Assembly: GCA_035483935.1 (NCBI GenBank)
Contig: DATHPK010000144.1
Location: 1 to 16,921, forward strand
From: Bog-473 sp035483935
GTDB taxonomy: Bacteria; Actinomycetota; Acidimicrobiia; Acidimicrobiales; RAAP-2
DNA: 16,921 nucleotides
Reading direction: 5' to 3'
A program made the translations under genes and the position numbers. Below the pieces are notes generated by a model, which saw nothing but the letters and a program-made list of their open reading frames with translations, was not told the DNA's origin and searched no databases. Of the stretch, positions 1 to 6,739 are shown piece after piece; positions within the stretch are counted from its first letter, which is position 1, and the number at the start of each line of letters is the position of its first letter.

Positions 1-869
1 GCTCCCTTCTCGGCGGGCTGCTCAACGGGCTGTCCGGCAGCAGCTCGGGCGCCGGGCTCGGGGTCCTCTCCGGGATCCTGAGCCAGCTGCTCGGCCTGGC
101 CGGCGGCAACGCCGCGGCAATCGCCCCCCTGACGATCAACGTGGGCGGCTCGAGCACGTCGGTCAGCACGAACGGCAACGTGGTCACCGACTCGACCGAG
201 CAGCGCGCGGTCGAGGTCAACCTGTTCGGCTTGGCCGACCTCCAGGTCGCCCCGACCACCGCCTCCGTCTCGCTCGACCGCAGCACGGGCGTGGTCACGC
301 CCAGCTGCAACGCCGGCGCCCTGTCCTACTCGGTCGGCGCCGGGGCGCAGCAGTTCCTCAACCTGGGGCAACTGACCACGACGCTGAACCAACTCCTCGG
401 CCAGCTCAGCTCGACGCTCGACCAGCTCACGGCGGCGCTCGCCTCGCTGATCGGCCAGTTGGTCAACTACAAGACGCCCGGCAACCTGTTGACCTGCCAG
501 ACATCGAGTCCCGGCACGACGTCCAGCGCCAACGTGGGCGTGTTGAACGTCGGCCTGCTGAGCGGGCTCATGGGCGGGATCGGCGTCAACGTCGGTGACG
601 TCAGCGTCTCGGGCAGCGCCACCGCCGCCACGCCGGCGGTCACGGCGGCCCAGACCGTCCCGGCCACTCCGGCCGCGGCGCCGGCCACCGCCCCGGCGGT
701 CGTGCCCAACGTCACCACCGTGCACACCGGCGAGTTCTGGTCCGGCAGCCTGCCGATCATCCTCCTGGCCGCGATGGGCCTCGCCGGCGCCTTGCTCATC
801 GGCCGTCGCCGCATCCTGACGGTCGCACGTTCGATCAACCCCCTCACCCGTCGCCGGAGCGCTCAATGA
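1..869 (+). CDS. Surface protein with C-terminal membrane anchor (5' partial)
   Basis: The frame is open from the left edge (first full codon at 3), so the N-terminus lies outside the window. GTG 141 is an internal codon, not a convincing start. The visible part begins Leu/Gly/Ser-rich (LLGGLLNGLSGSSSG). It continues with a Leu/Gln/Thr heptad-like stretch around 360-460 (LNQLLGQLSSTLDQL) and two cysteines (PSCNAG, LLTCQT) that could form a disulfide. An Ala/Pro/Thr linker at about 610-710 follows. The C-terminus is TVHTGEFWSGS, then a hydrophobic segment (LPIILLAAMGLAGALLI), an RRR cluster and a basic tail. This is the layout of a wall-sorted or membrane-anchored surface protein, but no LPXTG is present. 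A sortase gene follows on the same strand, so sorting through the TVHTG region is an inference. The function of the exterior is unknown. Confidence 0.75.
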   Translation, partial: SLLGGLLNGLSGSSSGAGLGVLSGILSQLLGLAGGNAAAIAPLTINVGGSSTSVSTNGNVVTDSTEQRAVEVNLFGLADLQVAPTTASVSLDRSTGVVTPSCNAGALSYSVGAGAQQFLNLGQLTTTLNQLLGQLSSTLDQLTAALASLIGQLVNYKTPGNLLTCQTSSPGTTSSANVGVLNVGLLSGLMGGIGVNVGDVSVSGSATAATPAVTAAQTVPATPAAAPATAPAVVPNVTTVHTGEFWSGSLPIILLAAMGLAGALLIGRRRILTVARSINPLTRRRSAQ

Positions 870-1122
870 AGCGCGCCGACGGATCCATCCCCTCGGATCC
901 TGCGACGGGCCGCCACCGGGCCCGGCTCTCGGGACCTCCTCCGTTCCCCCTCCGGTCTCGGGGGCCGGCCCGGCGGCAGCCTCTGGGAACCATCACCACC
1001 GCCGACTAGGCGGCGCTCGAACATCGGCCGGGGTGATCCGCACGCCCGACCGACTGCCCGGAAGCGGCAGACGCAACAGAGACAACAGAACAGATCTTCG
1101 GAGGGTCTGGAGGGAGAAGCAG
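870..1122. other. Intergenic stretch before the sortase
   Basis: No convincing gene is seen here on either strand. Open frames in it are short or antisense and have an odd composition. Besides the inverted repeats at 881-900 and 916-973, the notable feature is an A-rich purine patch around 1075-1097. It is followed by a strong ribosome-binding sequence GGAGGGAG at 1110-1117, which fits the small ORF starting at 1123. No clear -10/-35 pair was found. Confidence 0.4.
881..900. repeat. Small inverted repeat after the surface protein gene
   Basis: Two GGATCC copies (881-886 and 895-900) are separated by 8 nt, 12 nt after the stop codon at 867-869. They can pair as a 6-bp stem. A second GC-rich pairing exists between 916-922 (CCGGGCC) and 967-973 (GGCCCGG). 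Neither is followed by a T-run, so a termination role is only possible. Confidence 0.3.
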
Positions 1123-1221
1123 ATGCAGCGGGAACCGGTGCTGCGGCCTGCTCGGGACGGGAAGGCGGATTCCCGTTCCGGGCAGAGGCAGCCGGCACAC
1201 AACGGAGCGCCCCGCCGATGA
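1123..1221 (+). CDS. Possible 32-aa leader ORF coupled to the sortase
   Basis: ATG 1123 lies 5 nt after GGAGGGAG (1110-1117), the best Shine-Dalgarno sequence in this area. The frame runs 32 codons and ends with TGA at 1219-1221, which overlaps the ATG (1218) of the sortase gene as ATGA, a typical coupling junction. The peptide is basic and polar (MQREPVLRPARDG at its start, ending APRR) with no membrane segment or known motif. The same frame is open back to GTG 1033. It may be a regulatory leader peptide, a real small protein, or the displaced N-terminal cytoplasmic part of the sortase if a frameshift exists near 1218. Evidence is positional only. Confidence 0.4.
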   Translation: MQREPVLRPARDGKADSRSGQRQPAHNGAPRR

Positions 1222-2312
1222 CGTCCTTCAAAGACGTCCGGCGCATGGGGGTCACCCTCGTCGGCATCATGCTGCTGTTCACAGCGATCTTCGGCGCCAC
1301 GTACGCGCTCTCCCATCAGCTGCACCAGGACCACGCGGGCAACGTGCTCCTCGCGAGCCAGAAGGCGAACGTCGAGCGGGTCCAGCGACAGAGCCACGGG
1401 ACGGCGTGCACGGTTTCGGACGTCAAAGAGGGACAGCTCGCCGGCATCTTGTCGATCCCGGCCATCCACCTCCAGGCGCCGGTCGAGGAGGGAACCGAGG
1501 ATCCCGAGCTCAACGTCTCGGTCGGGCACGCGCCCGCATCGGTCTGGCCTGGCCTGGCGGGCACGTCGGTCTTCCTCGCGCACGACGTGAGCTACTTCGT
1601 CCACCTCAACGCGCTCAAGCCGGGGGACGCGATCACCTACGCCACGGCGTGCAACACCTGGAGGTACGAGGTGAGCGACCAGCAGGTCGTCGCGGCCGGC
1701 TCGGCCGTCCCCAACACGACGAACGCCACGATGGTGCTGGACACGTGCTGGCCCCCGAACGCGCTCTTCTTCACCTCGCAGCGCCTGCTCGTGCACGCCA
1801 CCGAGGTCGGCACCGCGGCGAAGGGTGGGAGCCTCGACCCCGGCCGGGAATTCACCGACACGGTCCAGTCGACCGACTACACGACCTCGGCGCCGCCCCA
1901 GCTCCAGTCCCAGGGCCTCTCGCTCGACCAGAACTACGCGCCGATGGGGACCATGAACCTCGTGAAGGCGTCGGTGAGCTTCGCCCAGTCACCCGGGCCC
2001 CTTTCGCTCGAGGCGGCCGCCCTCGAGACCTACTTCGGAGGGCTCCATGCGGCGGACCAGCAGGACCCCGCCTTCTGGGGCGCGGTCGCCCCGGGCGTTC
2101 CCATGCCCGCGCCGCTCGACGGCGCCTCGGTCACCGACCACCTGTCGCCCCTCGACGTCGAGATCGACTCGGTCTACGGAATCCCAAATCAGGTGGTGTT
2201 GCGCGAGACCGTCTCCCTCTCGGGAGGACCCAGTCCCGGACGATACGCCGAGACGGTCGTTCTCCCTGTTCACAAGGGTGTGGTGACGATCGGGAGCTGG
2301 ACCCTGCAGTGA
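1218..2312 (+). CDS. Sortase-family transpeptidase with extended C-terminus
   Basis: This is a predicted membrane-bound cysteine transpeptidase acting outside the membrane on surface proteins. Residues 11-32 are a single signal-anchor helix (GVTLVGIMLLFTAIFGATYA). The sortase domain spans about 70-196. It has GHAPASVWPGLAG before the catalytic His122 (FLAHDVSYF), the Cys177 motif LDTC, and Arg189 in the QRLLVHA strand, so the His-Cys-Arg triad is complete. The pattern is closest to small class E/F-like actinobacterial sortases, although the usual GH before the triad His is AH. About 165 residues follow the domain (to 364), and I recognise no family there. ATG 1218 is the first start in the frame. 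GGAG at 1204-1207 is a weak, distant ribosome site, so coupling to the upstream small ORF is plausible. Neighbouring surface proteins are the likely substrates. Confidence 0.82.
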   Translation: MTSFKDVRRMGVTLVGIMLLFTAIFGATYALSHQLHQDHAGNVLLASQKANVERVQRQSHGTACTVSDVKEGQLAGILSIPAIHLQAPVEEGTEDPELNVSVGHAPASVWPGLAGTSVFLAHDVSYFVHLNALKPGDAITYATACNTWRYEVSDQQVVAAGSAVPNTTNATMVLDTCWPPNALFFTSQRLLVHATEVGTAAKGGSLDPGREFTDTVQSTDYTTSAPPQLQSQGLSLDQNYAPMGTMNLVKASVSFAQSPGPLSLEAAALETYFGGLHAADQQDPAFWGAVAPGVPMPAPLDGASVTDHLSPLDVEIDSVYGIPNQVVLRETVSLSGGPSPGRYAETVVLPVHKGVVTIGSWTLQ

Positions 2313-2398
2313 GGTCGCAGCCCCGGAAGGAGCCGTAGCGGACCGTAAGAGTCGCAGCGAATACCCGTTTCCGAAATGAGAACCCGGGGAGGGACCTT

Positions 2399-2406
2399 GG
2401 AGGAGG
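2399..2406 (+). promoter_or_regulatory. Shine-Dalgarno site deciding the start at 2418
   Basis: GGAGGAGG precedes ATG 2418 by 11 nt. An in-frame upstream ATG at 2376 has no such site, and choosing it would place this motif inside the coding region. Confidence 0.6.
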
Positions 2407-2417
2407 AACGGATTCCC

Positions 2418-3674
2418 ATGAGCTTCGACAACATCTACGACGACATGCTCCACGACGAGTTCTGCCCGCGTGGGAAGCACGAGGCGAAGGCGAAGGCGGA
2501 CGCCTATCAGCGCATCGTTGCGGCGGCCCAGGCGGAACCCGAGCTGGTCGAGAGCGCCTCGCGGGGCCGGCACGCGGCGGCCGAGGCCGAGGCCGAGCAG
2601 CCCGACGAAGATCGGCCGAGGGGCTTCCAGCGCTACCGCACTGCGGCCCTCGTCGGCGCCGGAGGCATGGTCTGCGCGGCCGCCGGTGCTTTCCTGGGCG
2701 GCCTGGGCGGGTACTTCACCGTCTCCCCGGCGGCGGCGCACGCACTCGCCGCGCCCACCATCACCCAGAACCTCGCATTGGCCCAGGCGGTCACCGAGGC
2801 GGGCCACGCGGCCTCGGGCGCCCGAGGCACCTCGGCCGTGGAGGCGGCCGAGTTCTCCAAGGTCTTCGGGTCGCTGACCGAGGGCATCGCCCCCTTCGCG
2901 TCGCTGACCTCGATGCCCTTCACCAACCTCGCCGTCGACGGCCTGCCCGGACCGGGCGGTGCGGGTGGCGGCGGCCTCGGGACCGGCACCGTGGGCGGTG
3001 GCTCGGGCGGCGGCGCCGGTGGCGGCGGCCTCACCGGCTGCACGTCCGGCTCGAGCAGCCTCGACCTCACCTGCATCCTGACGAACCTGACCGGCGTGCT
3101 GACCAACCTCGGCTCGCTGACCGGCGGAGGCAACCCGGGCACGTTGCTCAACACCCTCGTCCCCGGCCTGACCGGTGTGGTGACCGACGTGACCGGCACG
3201 CTGCAAAACCTCACCTCCCTGTTGCCGATCGGCTCGCTGCCCCTCCCGAGCGGCGGCATCCCCACGACCGTGCTCGCCGGCACGGGTGGCAGCCCGCTGA
3301 CGGGCCTTCCGGTCGCGGCCGGCGGCGGCTCGACCACGGACCCGGTCGTGGGTGCGCTGGGCCCGGTCCTCAACACCTTGGGCTCGGTCACGAGCGGCCT
3401 GGGCGGTGCGGGCTCGACGTCGCCGTCGATCCCCTCGCTGCCGTCGCTCCCCTTGCCCACGACGACGGCCACGACGGTGCCGTCCGCCAGCACGACCACG
3501 ACGACGTCCACGAGCACGAGCACCAGCGGCTCGTCGGGCGGCGGATCGACCACGGTCAACGTGCCGCTCCCCGTGTCGGTGCCGGTGAACACGCCGACCA
3601 TCAGCATCGGCGGCCTGTCGGTCGGCGTCGGCGGCTCGGGCTCGACGTCGGGCCTCACGCTCACGCTCCCCTAA
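2418..3674 (+). CDS. Gly/Ser/Thr-rich membrane-anchored surface protein
   Basis: This 418-aa protein is not a recognised family. Residues 1-73 are charged and probably cytoplasmic: an acidic start (MSFDNIYDDMLHDEF), a Lys/Ala stretch and a Glu/Ala-rich part. Residues 75-112 are hydrophobic and Gly/Ala-rich, fitting a signal anchor or late signal peptide ending near AAAHALAA. The exterior has a poly-Gly zone (about 175-205), a short Cys pair (GCTSGSSSLDLTC), and repeated Leu-Thr-Asn/Gly units (LTNLTGVLTNLGSLTGG and similar). It ends in a Ser/Thr-rich spacer with alternating Thr-Ser (about 345-380) and a tail ending LTLTLP. There is no C-terminal membrane segment or sorting motif. Its composition resembles the protein at the left edge, and it lies 105 bp after the sortase, so a shared cell-surface role is likely. 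Low complexity makes the exact function unreadable. Confidence 0.75.
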   Translation: MSFDNIYDDMLHDEFCPRGKHEAKAKADAYQRIVAAAQAEPELVESASRGRHAAAEAEAEQPDEDRPRGFQRYRTAALVGAGGMVCAAAGAFLGGLGGYFTVSPAAAHALAAPTITQNLALAQAVTEAGHAASGARGTSAVEAAEFSKVFGSLTEGIAPFASLTSMPFTNLAVDGLPGPGGAGGGGLGTGTVGGGSGGGAGGGGLTGCTSGSSSLDLTCILTNLTGVLTNLGSLTGGGNPGTLLNTLVPGLTGVVTDVTGTLQNLTSLLPIGSLPLPSGGIPTTVLAGTGGSPLTGLPVAAGGGSTTDPVVGALGPVLNTLGSVTSGLGGAGSTSPSIPSLPSLPLPTTTATTVPSASTTTTTSTSTSTSGSSGGGSTTVNVPLPVSVPVNTPTISIGGLSVGVGGSGSTSGLTLTLP

Positions 3675-3758
3675 GCCCCGCCTTCGGATTAGGGTCCCGC
3701 CCGGCCGGGGCGCGCCGCGCGGGCGCGTGCCGGAACACACCGAGGAGGTGCCTGTCTG

Positions 3759-4127
3759 ATGGTCCGGCTGACCTGCCTACTGCGACGCAAGCAAGGTCTC
3801 ACGCCCGCCGAGTTCCACGCGTACTGGCGCGACGTCCACGGCCCGTTGATCGCGCGGAGCGCGGCCGGCGGCCACGTGGTGCGCTACGAGCAACATCCGC
3901 GGCCGCTCGACGACTACGCCGGGGACGACGATCCCGGCTTCGACGGGGTCACGGTGCAGTGGTTCGAGAGCATGGACGCCTACCGCGCGCACATGGCCGA
4001 GCCGGACTTCCCCGAGATCTGGTCCGACATCGAGCAGTTCCTCGACACCGGCCAGTTGCACTTCGTCGTCACCGAACACCCACGCCTCGTCATGGGAGAC
4101 GAGGCGGGCTCATTCGAGATGGCCTGA
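3759..4127 (+). CDS. EthD-domain protein
   Basis: This 122-aa soluble protein has the EthD/dimeric alpha-beta barrel signature near its N-terminus: MVRLTCLLRRK, then LTPAEFHAYWRDVHGPLI at about 14-31. Tyr, Trp, His and the HGP turn are conserved. Further on, a QWFESMDAYRAHM segment and a final beta strand before EHPRLV fit the ferredoxin-like fold. EthD proteins are small stress- or degradation-associated proteins, and few have a proven activity. GAGGAGGTG at 3742-3750, 8 nt before the ATG, is an excellent ribosome site. TAGGGT at 3690-3695 could be a -10. The last 18 bp overlap the 3' end of the convergent CYTH-CHAD gene. The GC-rich stretch 3700-3730 contains self-complementary runs and may end transcription of the upstream gene. 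Confidence 0.85.
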   Translation: MVRLTCLLRRKQGLTPAEFHAYWRDVHGPLIARSAAGGHVVRYEQHPRPLDDYAGDDDPGFDGVTVQWFESMDAYRAHMAEPDFPEIWSDIEQFLDTGQLHFVVTEHPRLVMGDEAGSFEMA

Positions 4128-5957
4128 GGGCCTGACGGCCTGGGGCCCGACGTGCGCGGGGAACCCTCCGGCCCCGGCGGCCGGGTGGCCGGGACCGTGC
4201 TCTTCGGGGATCGGCTCGCTCGGCACCGACGCCGGCGCCGCGTCAGGCGCAGGACTGGGTACCGCCCGTAGCGTGCGCCGAACGGGAGGGAGCGCCGCCT
4301 CGGCCGCGGCTCTCTCGTCCTCCATCAGGTCGGCGAGGTCGCGCCAGGCCCGCCCGCTGACGCGGGACGCGTGCTCGGGCAGGCGCCGCAGGAAGCGGTT
4401 GACGTCTCGCCGGTGGCGCTCGGCGACGCCGCCCATGACGAAGACGGTTGCCGAGGGCAACGGGGAATCGCCGGTCGCCATCTCGGCCAGGCGCAGCGAC
4501 GCCACCTCCGCGTCCTGCATGAGCCCGAGCTCGTCCTGCACCGCTGTCAGCCGGCGGACGTAGCGCGCTGTCTGTCCGCCGTAGACCTCCGACGCGAACT
4601 CGAGGGAGTAGCGGAGGCGCTTGCACCGGATGCGCAGGCGGTGGAAGTCGCCGACGACGCCGGTGCGCTTCGCCTTCTTCGCCGCCTTCGACACCTTGTC
4701 GTGGCGCGCCACCACAAGCTCGGGCAGCCCGATGACCGCCGGGGTCCGGGTCGCCAGCGAACGCCGGGCCGGGCCCTGCTGCGCCATTGCTGCGAGACCC
4801 TTCGCCAGGCGCTCCCATCGCATCGAGTCCAGCCCGCCGAGCAGCACCACCCGGGCGGCCTCGCGTTCGCGGTTGAGCAGTTCGGAGAGGTCGGCGAGGG
4901 GGTCGTGGCCGTCGTCCTCACCGGACACGTCGGCGCGCCAGGCGGCGGTCTCCTCGTCCATGTCAGCCAGCCCCGCCAGCTGGACGTCGAGGTCCCGCAC
5001 GGTACCGAGGAGGCGGCCGAGCCAACCGAGCTCTTGGTGGAAGACCTGGGCCCGCACGGGCAGCACGCCGGCGAAGAGTGAGAGCGCGGCGCGGAGGCGC
5101 CGGGTCGCGACGCGCATGTCGTGCAGCTCCTCGGGGTCCTCGCCGAGCCGGGTCCCGGGTTCCTTGGCGCGCAAGACGGCCAGCTGCCGCCGCACCACCG
5201 CGAATGCGAGCTCGCCCATCGTCGACGCCGGGGAGATGGCGGTGGAGCCGAGATCGGGTGAGCCGGGTATCTCCGCGCCGACGGCCAACAGGCCCGCCTC
5301 GAACTTGGAGAGATGGGCCGGCTGCAGCCCGCACGAGGCGCGCAGCTGCTGCACGATGGGCTCGAGCGCCTCGAGCCATTCGGGGCGCACCTCGACCTCG
5401 ACGCGTCGCAACTGCATGGGGCGCTGCCCCCCGCCCACCACGATGACGGTGTCGTCGAGCGCCACCTCGGCCACGTCGACGCCGCCGACCCGCAGGGCGA
5501 ACGGACGGCGGCGGGTGCGGACCTGGAGCACCTCGTCGAGCGCACGCGTGCCGACGATGGCGTGCAGGCGGCGGCCGACGGGACCGTCGGGGCCGAGGTC
5601 GCGGACGCCGCCGAGCGGCATGACCTCGGTTACCTCCAGCCGCTGGCGCAGGCCGTCTCCTTGCGCGGGGCGCATGTCCTTCATGGTGACTTCGATGTTG
5701 CGGCCGCGCTGGCGCGTGCGGGCGACGAATCCGGCGCGCGCCACCCGCCAATCGTCCGTGTCGAGGTAGGAGTCCACGAGCCGCCGGGGCGTCTGCGCAA
5801 GCGCCGTGACCGGGCCGCCGCCCTCCGTTTCGATGGCGAGCGTCGGCAGGGTGGCCAGCCAGCGCTCCACGGGCCGCAGGTCGAGGGCGTCGAACTGCCA
5901 CTCCACTTCGACGGGGTCGGCCGGTTTCGGGGCCCCTTCCTCCCTGGTTTCCGACAT
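4110..5957 (-). CDS. CYTH-CHAD domain protein
   Basis: This 615-aa cytoplasmic protein has an N-terminal CYTH (triphosphate tunnel) domain, about 15-225, and a C-terminal CHAD domain, about 245-545. CYTH proteins bind or hydrolyse triphosphate-containing substrates, and CHAD is a helical domain that binds polyphosphate. In the CYTH part the first strand reads EVEWQF, so the canonical ExExK has Gln21 in place of Lys. Later elements remain: SYLDTDDW (62-69), EVTMK (89-93), RLEVTE, RRVEVEVRPEW and HLSKFEAG. The CHAD part shows both diagnostic basic helices, HDMRVATRRLRAALSLF (from 279) and HRLRIRCKRLRYSLEF (about 438). The ~70-residue tail is Pro/Ala-rich. I chose ATG 5957 because TAGCCT sits 7 nt upstream (leaderless) and the open frame beyond it has no protein-like sequence. 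It is divergent from the Nudix gene. Confidence 0.9.
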   Translation of the reverse strand: MSETREEGAPKPADPVEVEWQFDALDLRPVERWLATLPTLAIETEGGGPVTALAQTPRRLVDSYLDTDDWRVARAGFVARTRQRGRNIEVTMKDMRPAQGDGLRQRLEVTEVMPLGGVRDLGPDGPVGRRLHAIVGTRALDEVLQVRTRRRPFALRVGGVDVAEVALDDTVIVVGGGQRPMQLRRVEVEVRPEWLEALEPIVQQLRASCGLQPAHLSKFEAGLLAVGAEIPGSPDLGSTAISPASTMGELAFAVVRRQLAVLRAKEPGTRLGEDPEELHDMRVATRRLRAALSLFAGVLPVRAQVFHQELGWLGRLLGTVRDLDVQLAGLADMDEETAAWRADVSGEDDGHDPLADLSELLNREREAARVVLLGGLDSMRWERLAKGLAAMAQQGPARRSLATRTPAVIGLPELVVARHDKVSKAAKKAKRTGVVGDFHRLRIRCKRLRYSLEFASEVYGGQTARYVRRLTAVQDELGLMQDAEVASLRLAEMATGDSPLPSATVFVMGGVAERHRRDVNRFLRRLPEHASRVSGRAWRDLADLMEDERAAAEAALPPVRRTLRAVPSPAPDAAPASVPSEPIPEEHGPGHPAAGAGGFPAHVGPQAVRPSGHLE

Positions 5958-5964
5958 CCGGTCC

Positions 5965-5970
5965 AGGCTA
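5965..5970 (-). promoter_or_regulatory. Putative leaderless -10 box of the CYTH-CHAD gene
   Basis: On the minus strand TAGCCT is followed by 7 nt (GGACCGG) and then the ATG. There is no Shine-Dalgarno sequence and no obvious -35. The spacing fits a transcript that starts at the start codon. Confidence 0.5.
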
Positions 5971-6034
5971 GTGCGCGGCCCCCGGACGACACCTTGGCGC
6001 GATCGAATGCCGCGAATTCCACGCACGCCCCCGG

Positions 6035-6040
6035 TAGTCT
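6035..6040 (+). promoter_or_regulatory. Putative leaderless -10 box of the Nudix gene
   Basis: TAGTCT is followed by 8 nt and then GTG 6049. No ribosome site precedes either this GTG or the ATG at 6064, which favours leaderless initiation at the GTG. Confidence 0.45.
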
Positions 6041-6048
6041 GCGCTTGC

Positions 6049-6501
6049 GTGGCGCGACGGGCGATGACTGCGGAGCTCCCTTCACCAACAGAGGTCGTAC
6101 AGGCGGCCGGCGGGCTCGTCGTCAGGCGACACCTCGAAACGCTCGAGATCGCGGTGGTGCACCGGCCGGTCCATCAGGACTGGTCCTTCCCCAAGGGCAA
6201 GCTGGAGGAGGGCGAGACCTTCGAATCGGCGGCGCTCCGTGAGGTCGAAGAGGAGACCGGGATGACCTGCCGCCTGCTCCGGTTTATCGGCCACACCGAG
6301 TACGTGGATCGCAAGGGGCGCCCCAAGGCGGTGGCCTACTGGGTCATGGCTGCCCAGTCGGGTTCCTTCGTCCCGAACGACGAGGTAGACGAAATGCGCT
6401 GGGTCAGCCTCGACGAGGCATCGCGCCTCCTGTCCTACCCCAGGGACCGGGAGCTGGCGGCCGTCCTCATGGCGGCTGACCAGGTAGAACCCTTGGTCTG
6501 A
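6049..6501 (+). CDS. Nudix hydrolase
   Basis: This 150-aa MutT-like pyrophosphohydrolase cleaves nucleoside diphosphates linked to another moiety. The Nudix box is complete: GKLEEGETFESAALREVEEE followed by TGM, matching GX5EX7REUXEEXGU with the metal-binding glutamates present. Before it comes AAGGLVVRR and the DWSFPKGK approach typical of the diadenosine-polyphosphate/MutT1-like subgroup; after it comes VAYWVMAAQSG and DEVDEMRWVSLDEA. There is no fused phosphatase domain. The start is chosen at GTG 6049 (VARRAMTAEL) because of the -10 at 6035; ATG 6064 is the alternative. It is divergent from the CYTH-CHAD gene with 91 bp between starts. Pairing a Nudix enzyme with a polyphosphate-binding CHAD protein is biochemically suggestive, but a joint function is inferred. 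Two T-runs at 6513-6529 could end its transcript. Confidence 0.92.
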   Translation: MARRAMTAELPSPTEVVQAAGGLVVRRHLETLEIAVVHRPVHQDWSFPKGKLEEGETFESAALREVEEETGMTCRLLRFIGHTEYVDRKGRPKAVAYWVMAAQSGSFVPNDEVDEMRWVSLDEASRLLSYPRDRELAAVLMAADQVEPLV

Positions 6502-6564
6502 CCCCGGCTCAGGTTTTTCCAGAATTTTTGGTTTGGAGGCCCAACGATCGGGAATAATGGGCGT

Positions 6565-6692
6565 AGCGATCTACCGCCTGATCGCACTGCCGGCGTGTGT
6601 GCCCCAGTCGAGAGCTCCAGGACCTATCGCCAAGGGCCCTGTGACAGCGCTTTGACGTCAATCGACTGGGGCACCGTCGGCGCTTTTTGTTT
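6565..6692 (+). ncRNA. Candidate small structured RNA
   Basis: This gene-free patch between two coding regions contains ordered pairing potential on the plus strand. There is a 6-bp hairpin (6566-6571 with 6580-6585, 8-nt loop), then a perfect 13-bp inverted repeat (6599-6611 GTGCCCCAGTCGA with 6662-6674) enclosing 50 nt. A T-run (TTTTTGTTT, 6684-6692) starts 9 nt after the repeat. The enclosed part holds several short palindromes: GAGCTC 6611-6616, AGGGCCCT 6633-6640, AGCGCT and TTGACGTCAA 6652-6661. AATAAT at 6553-6558 could be a -10 placing the 5' end near 6565. The -35 is poor (TTGGAG at 6533, 14-nt spacer). I cannot match it to a known RNA family, and the minus strand folds equally well. 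A large regulatory-protein site is an alternative. Confidence 0.3.
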
Positions 6693-6705
6693 CGCGTAAA
6701 CGATC

Positions 6706-6722
6706 CGTGTTTTCGCAACACG
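6706..6722 (-). terminator. Hairpin after the alcohol dehydrogenase gene
   Basis: A perfect 6-bp stem with a 5-nt loop (minus strand CGTGTT-GCGAA-AACACG) lies 17 nt past the dehydrogenase stop. There is no strong T-run on the minus strand, so it may be a weak or factor-assisted terminator. Confidence 0.3.
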
Positions 6723-6739
6723 AAGGCGCGTCTGCGACC

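Noticed and set aside
863..1300. Minus-strand frame across the spacer before the sortase
   Set aside because: It has no ribosome site, covers the sortase start region antisense, and its composition looks like a GC-driven shadow.
2941..3560. Gly-rich and Thr/Ser-rich repeats as a CRISPR or satellite array
   Set aside because: The repetition is at the amino-acid level with variable codons inside one reading frame. There are no regular repeat-spacer units.
1989..3740. Very long minus-strand open frame opposite the surface-protein gene
   Set aside because: It is Arg/Gly/Ala-rich with no recognisable motif and runs antisense to a gene with a clear start and ribosome site. Such frames are common opposite GC-rich genes.
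6565..6692. Assignment of the structured patch to 6S RNA, 6C RNA, SRP RNA or a known riboswitch
   Set aside because: The long closing stem recalls 6S RNA, but I see no matching central bubble, no C-rich hairpin loops for 6C, and no conserved core of SRP RNA or cobalamin riboswitches.
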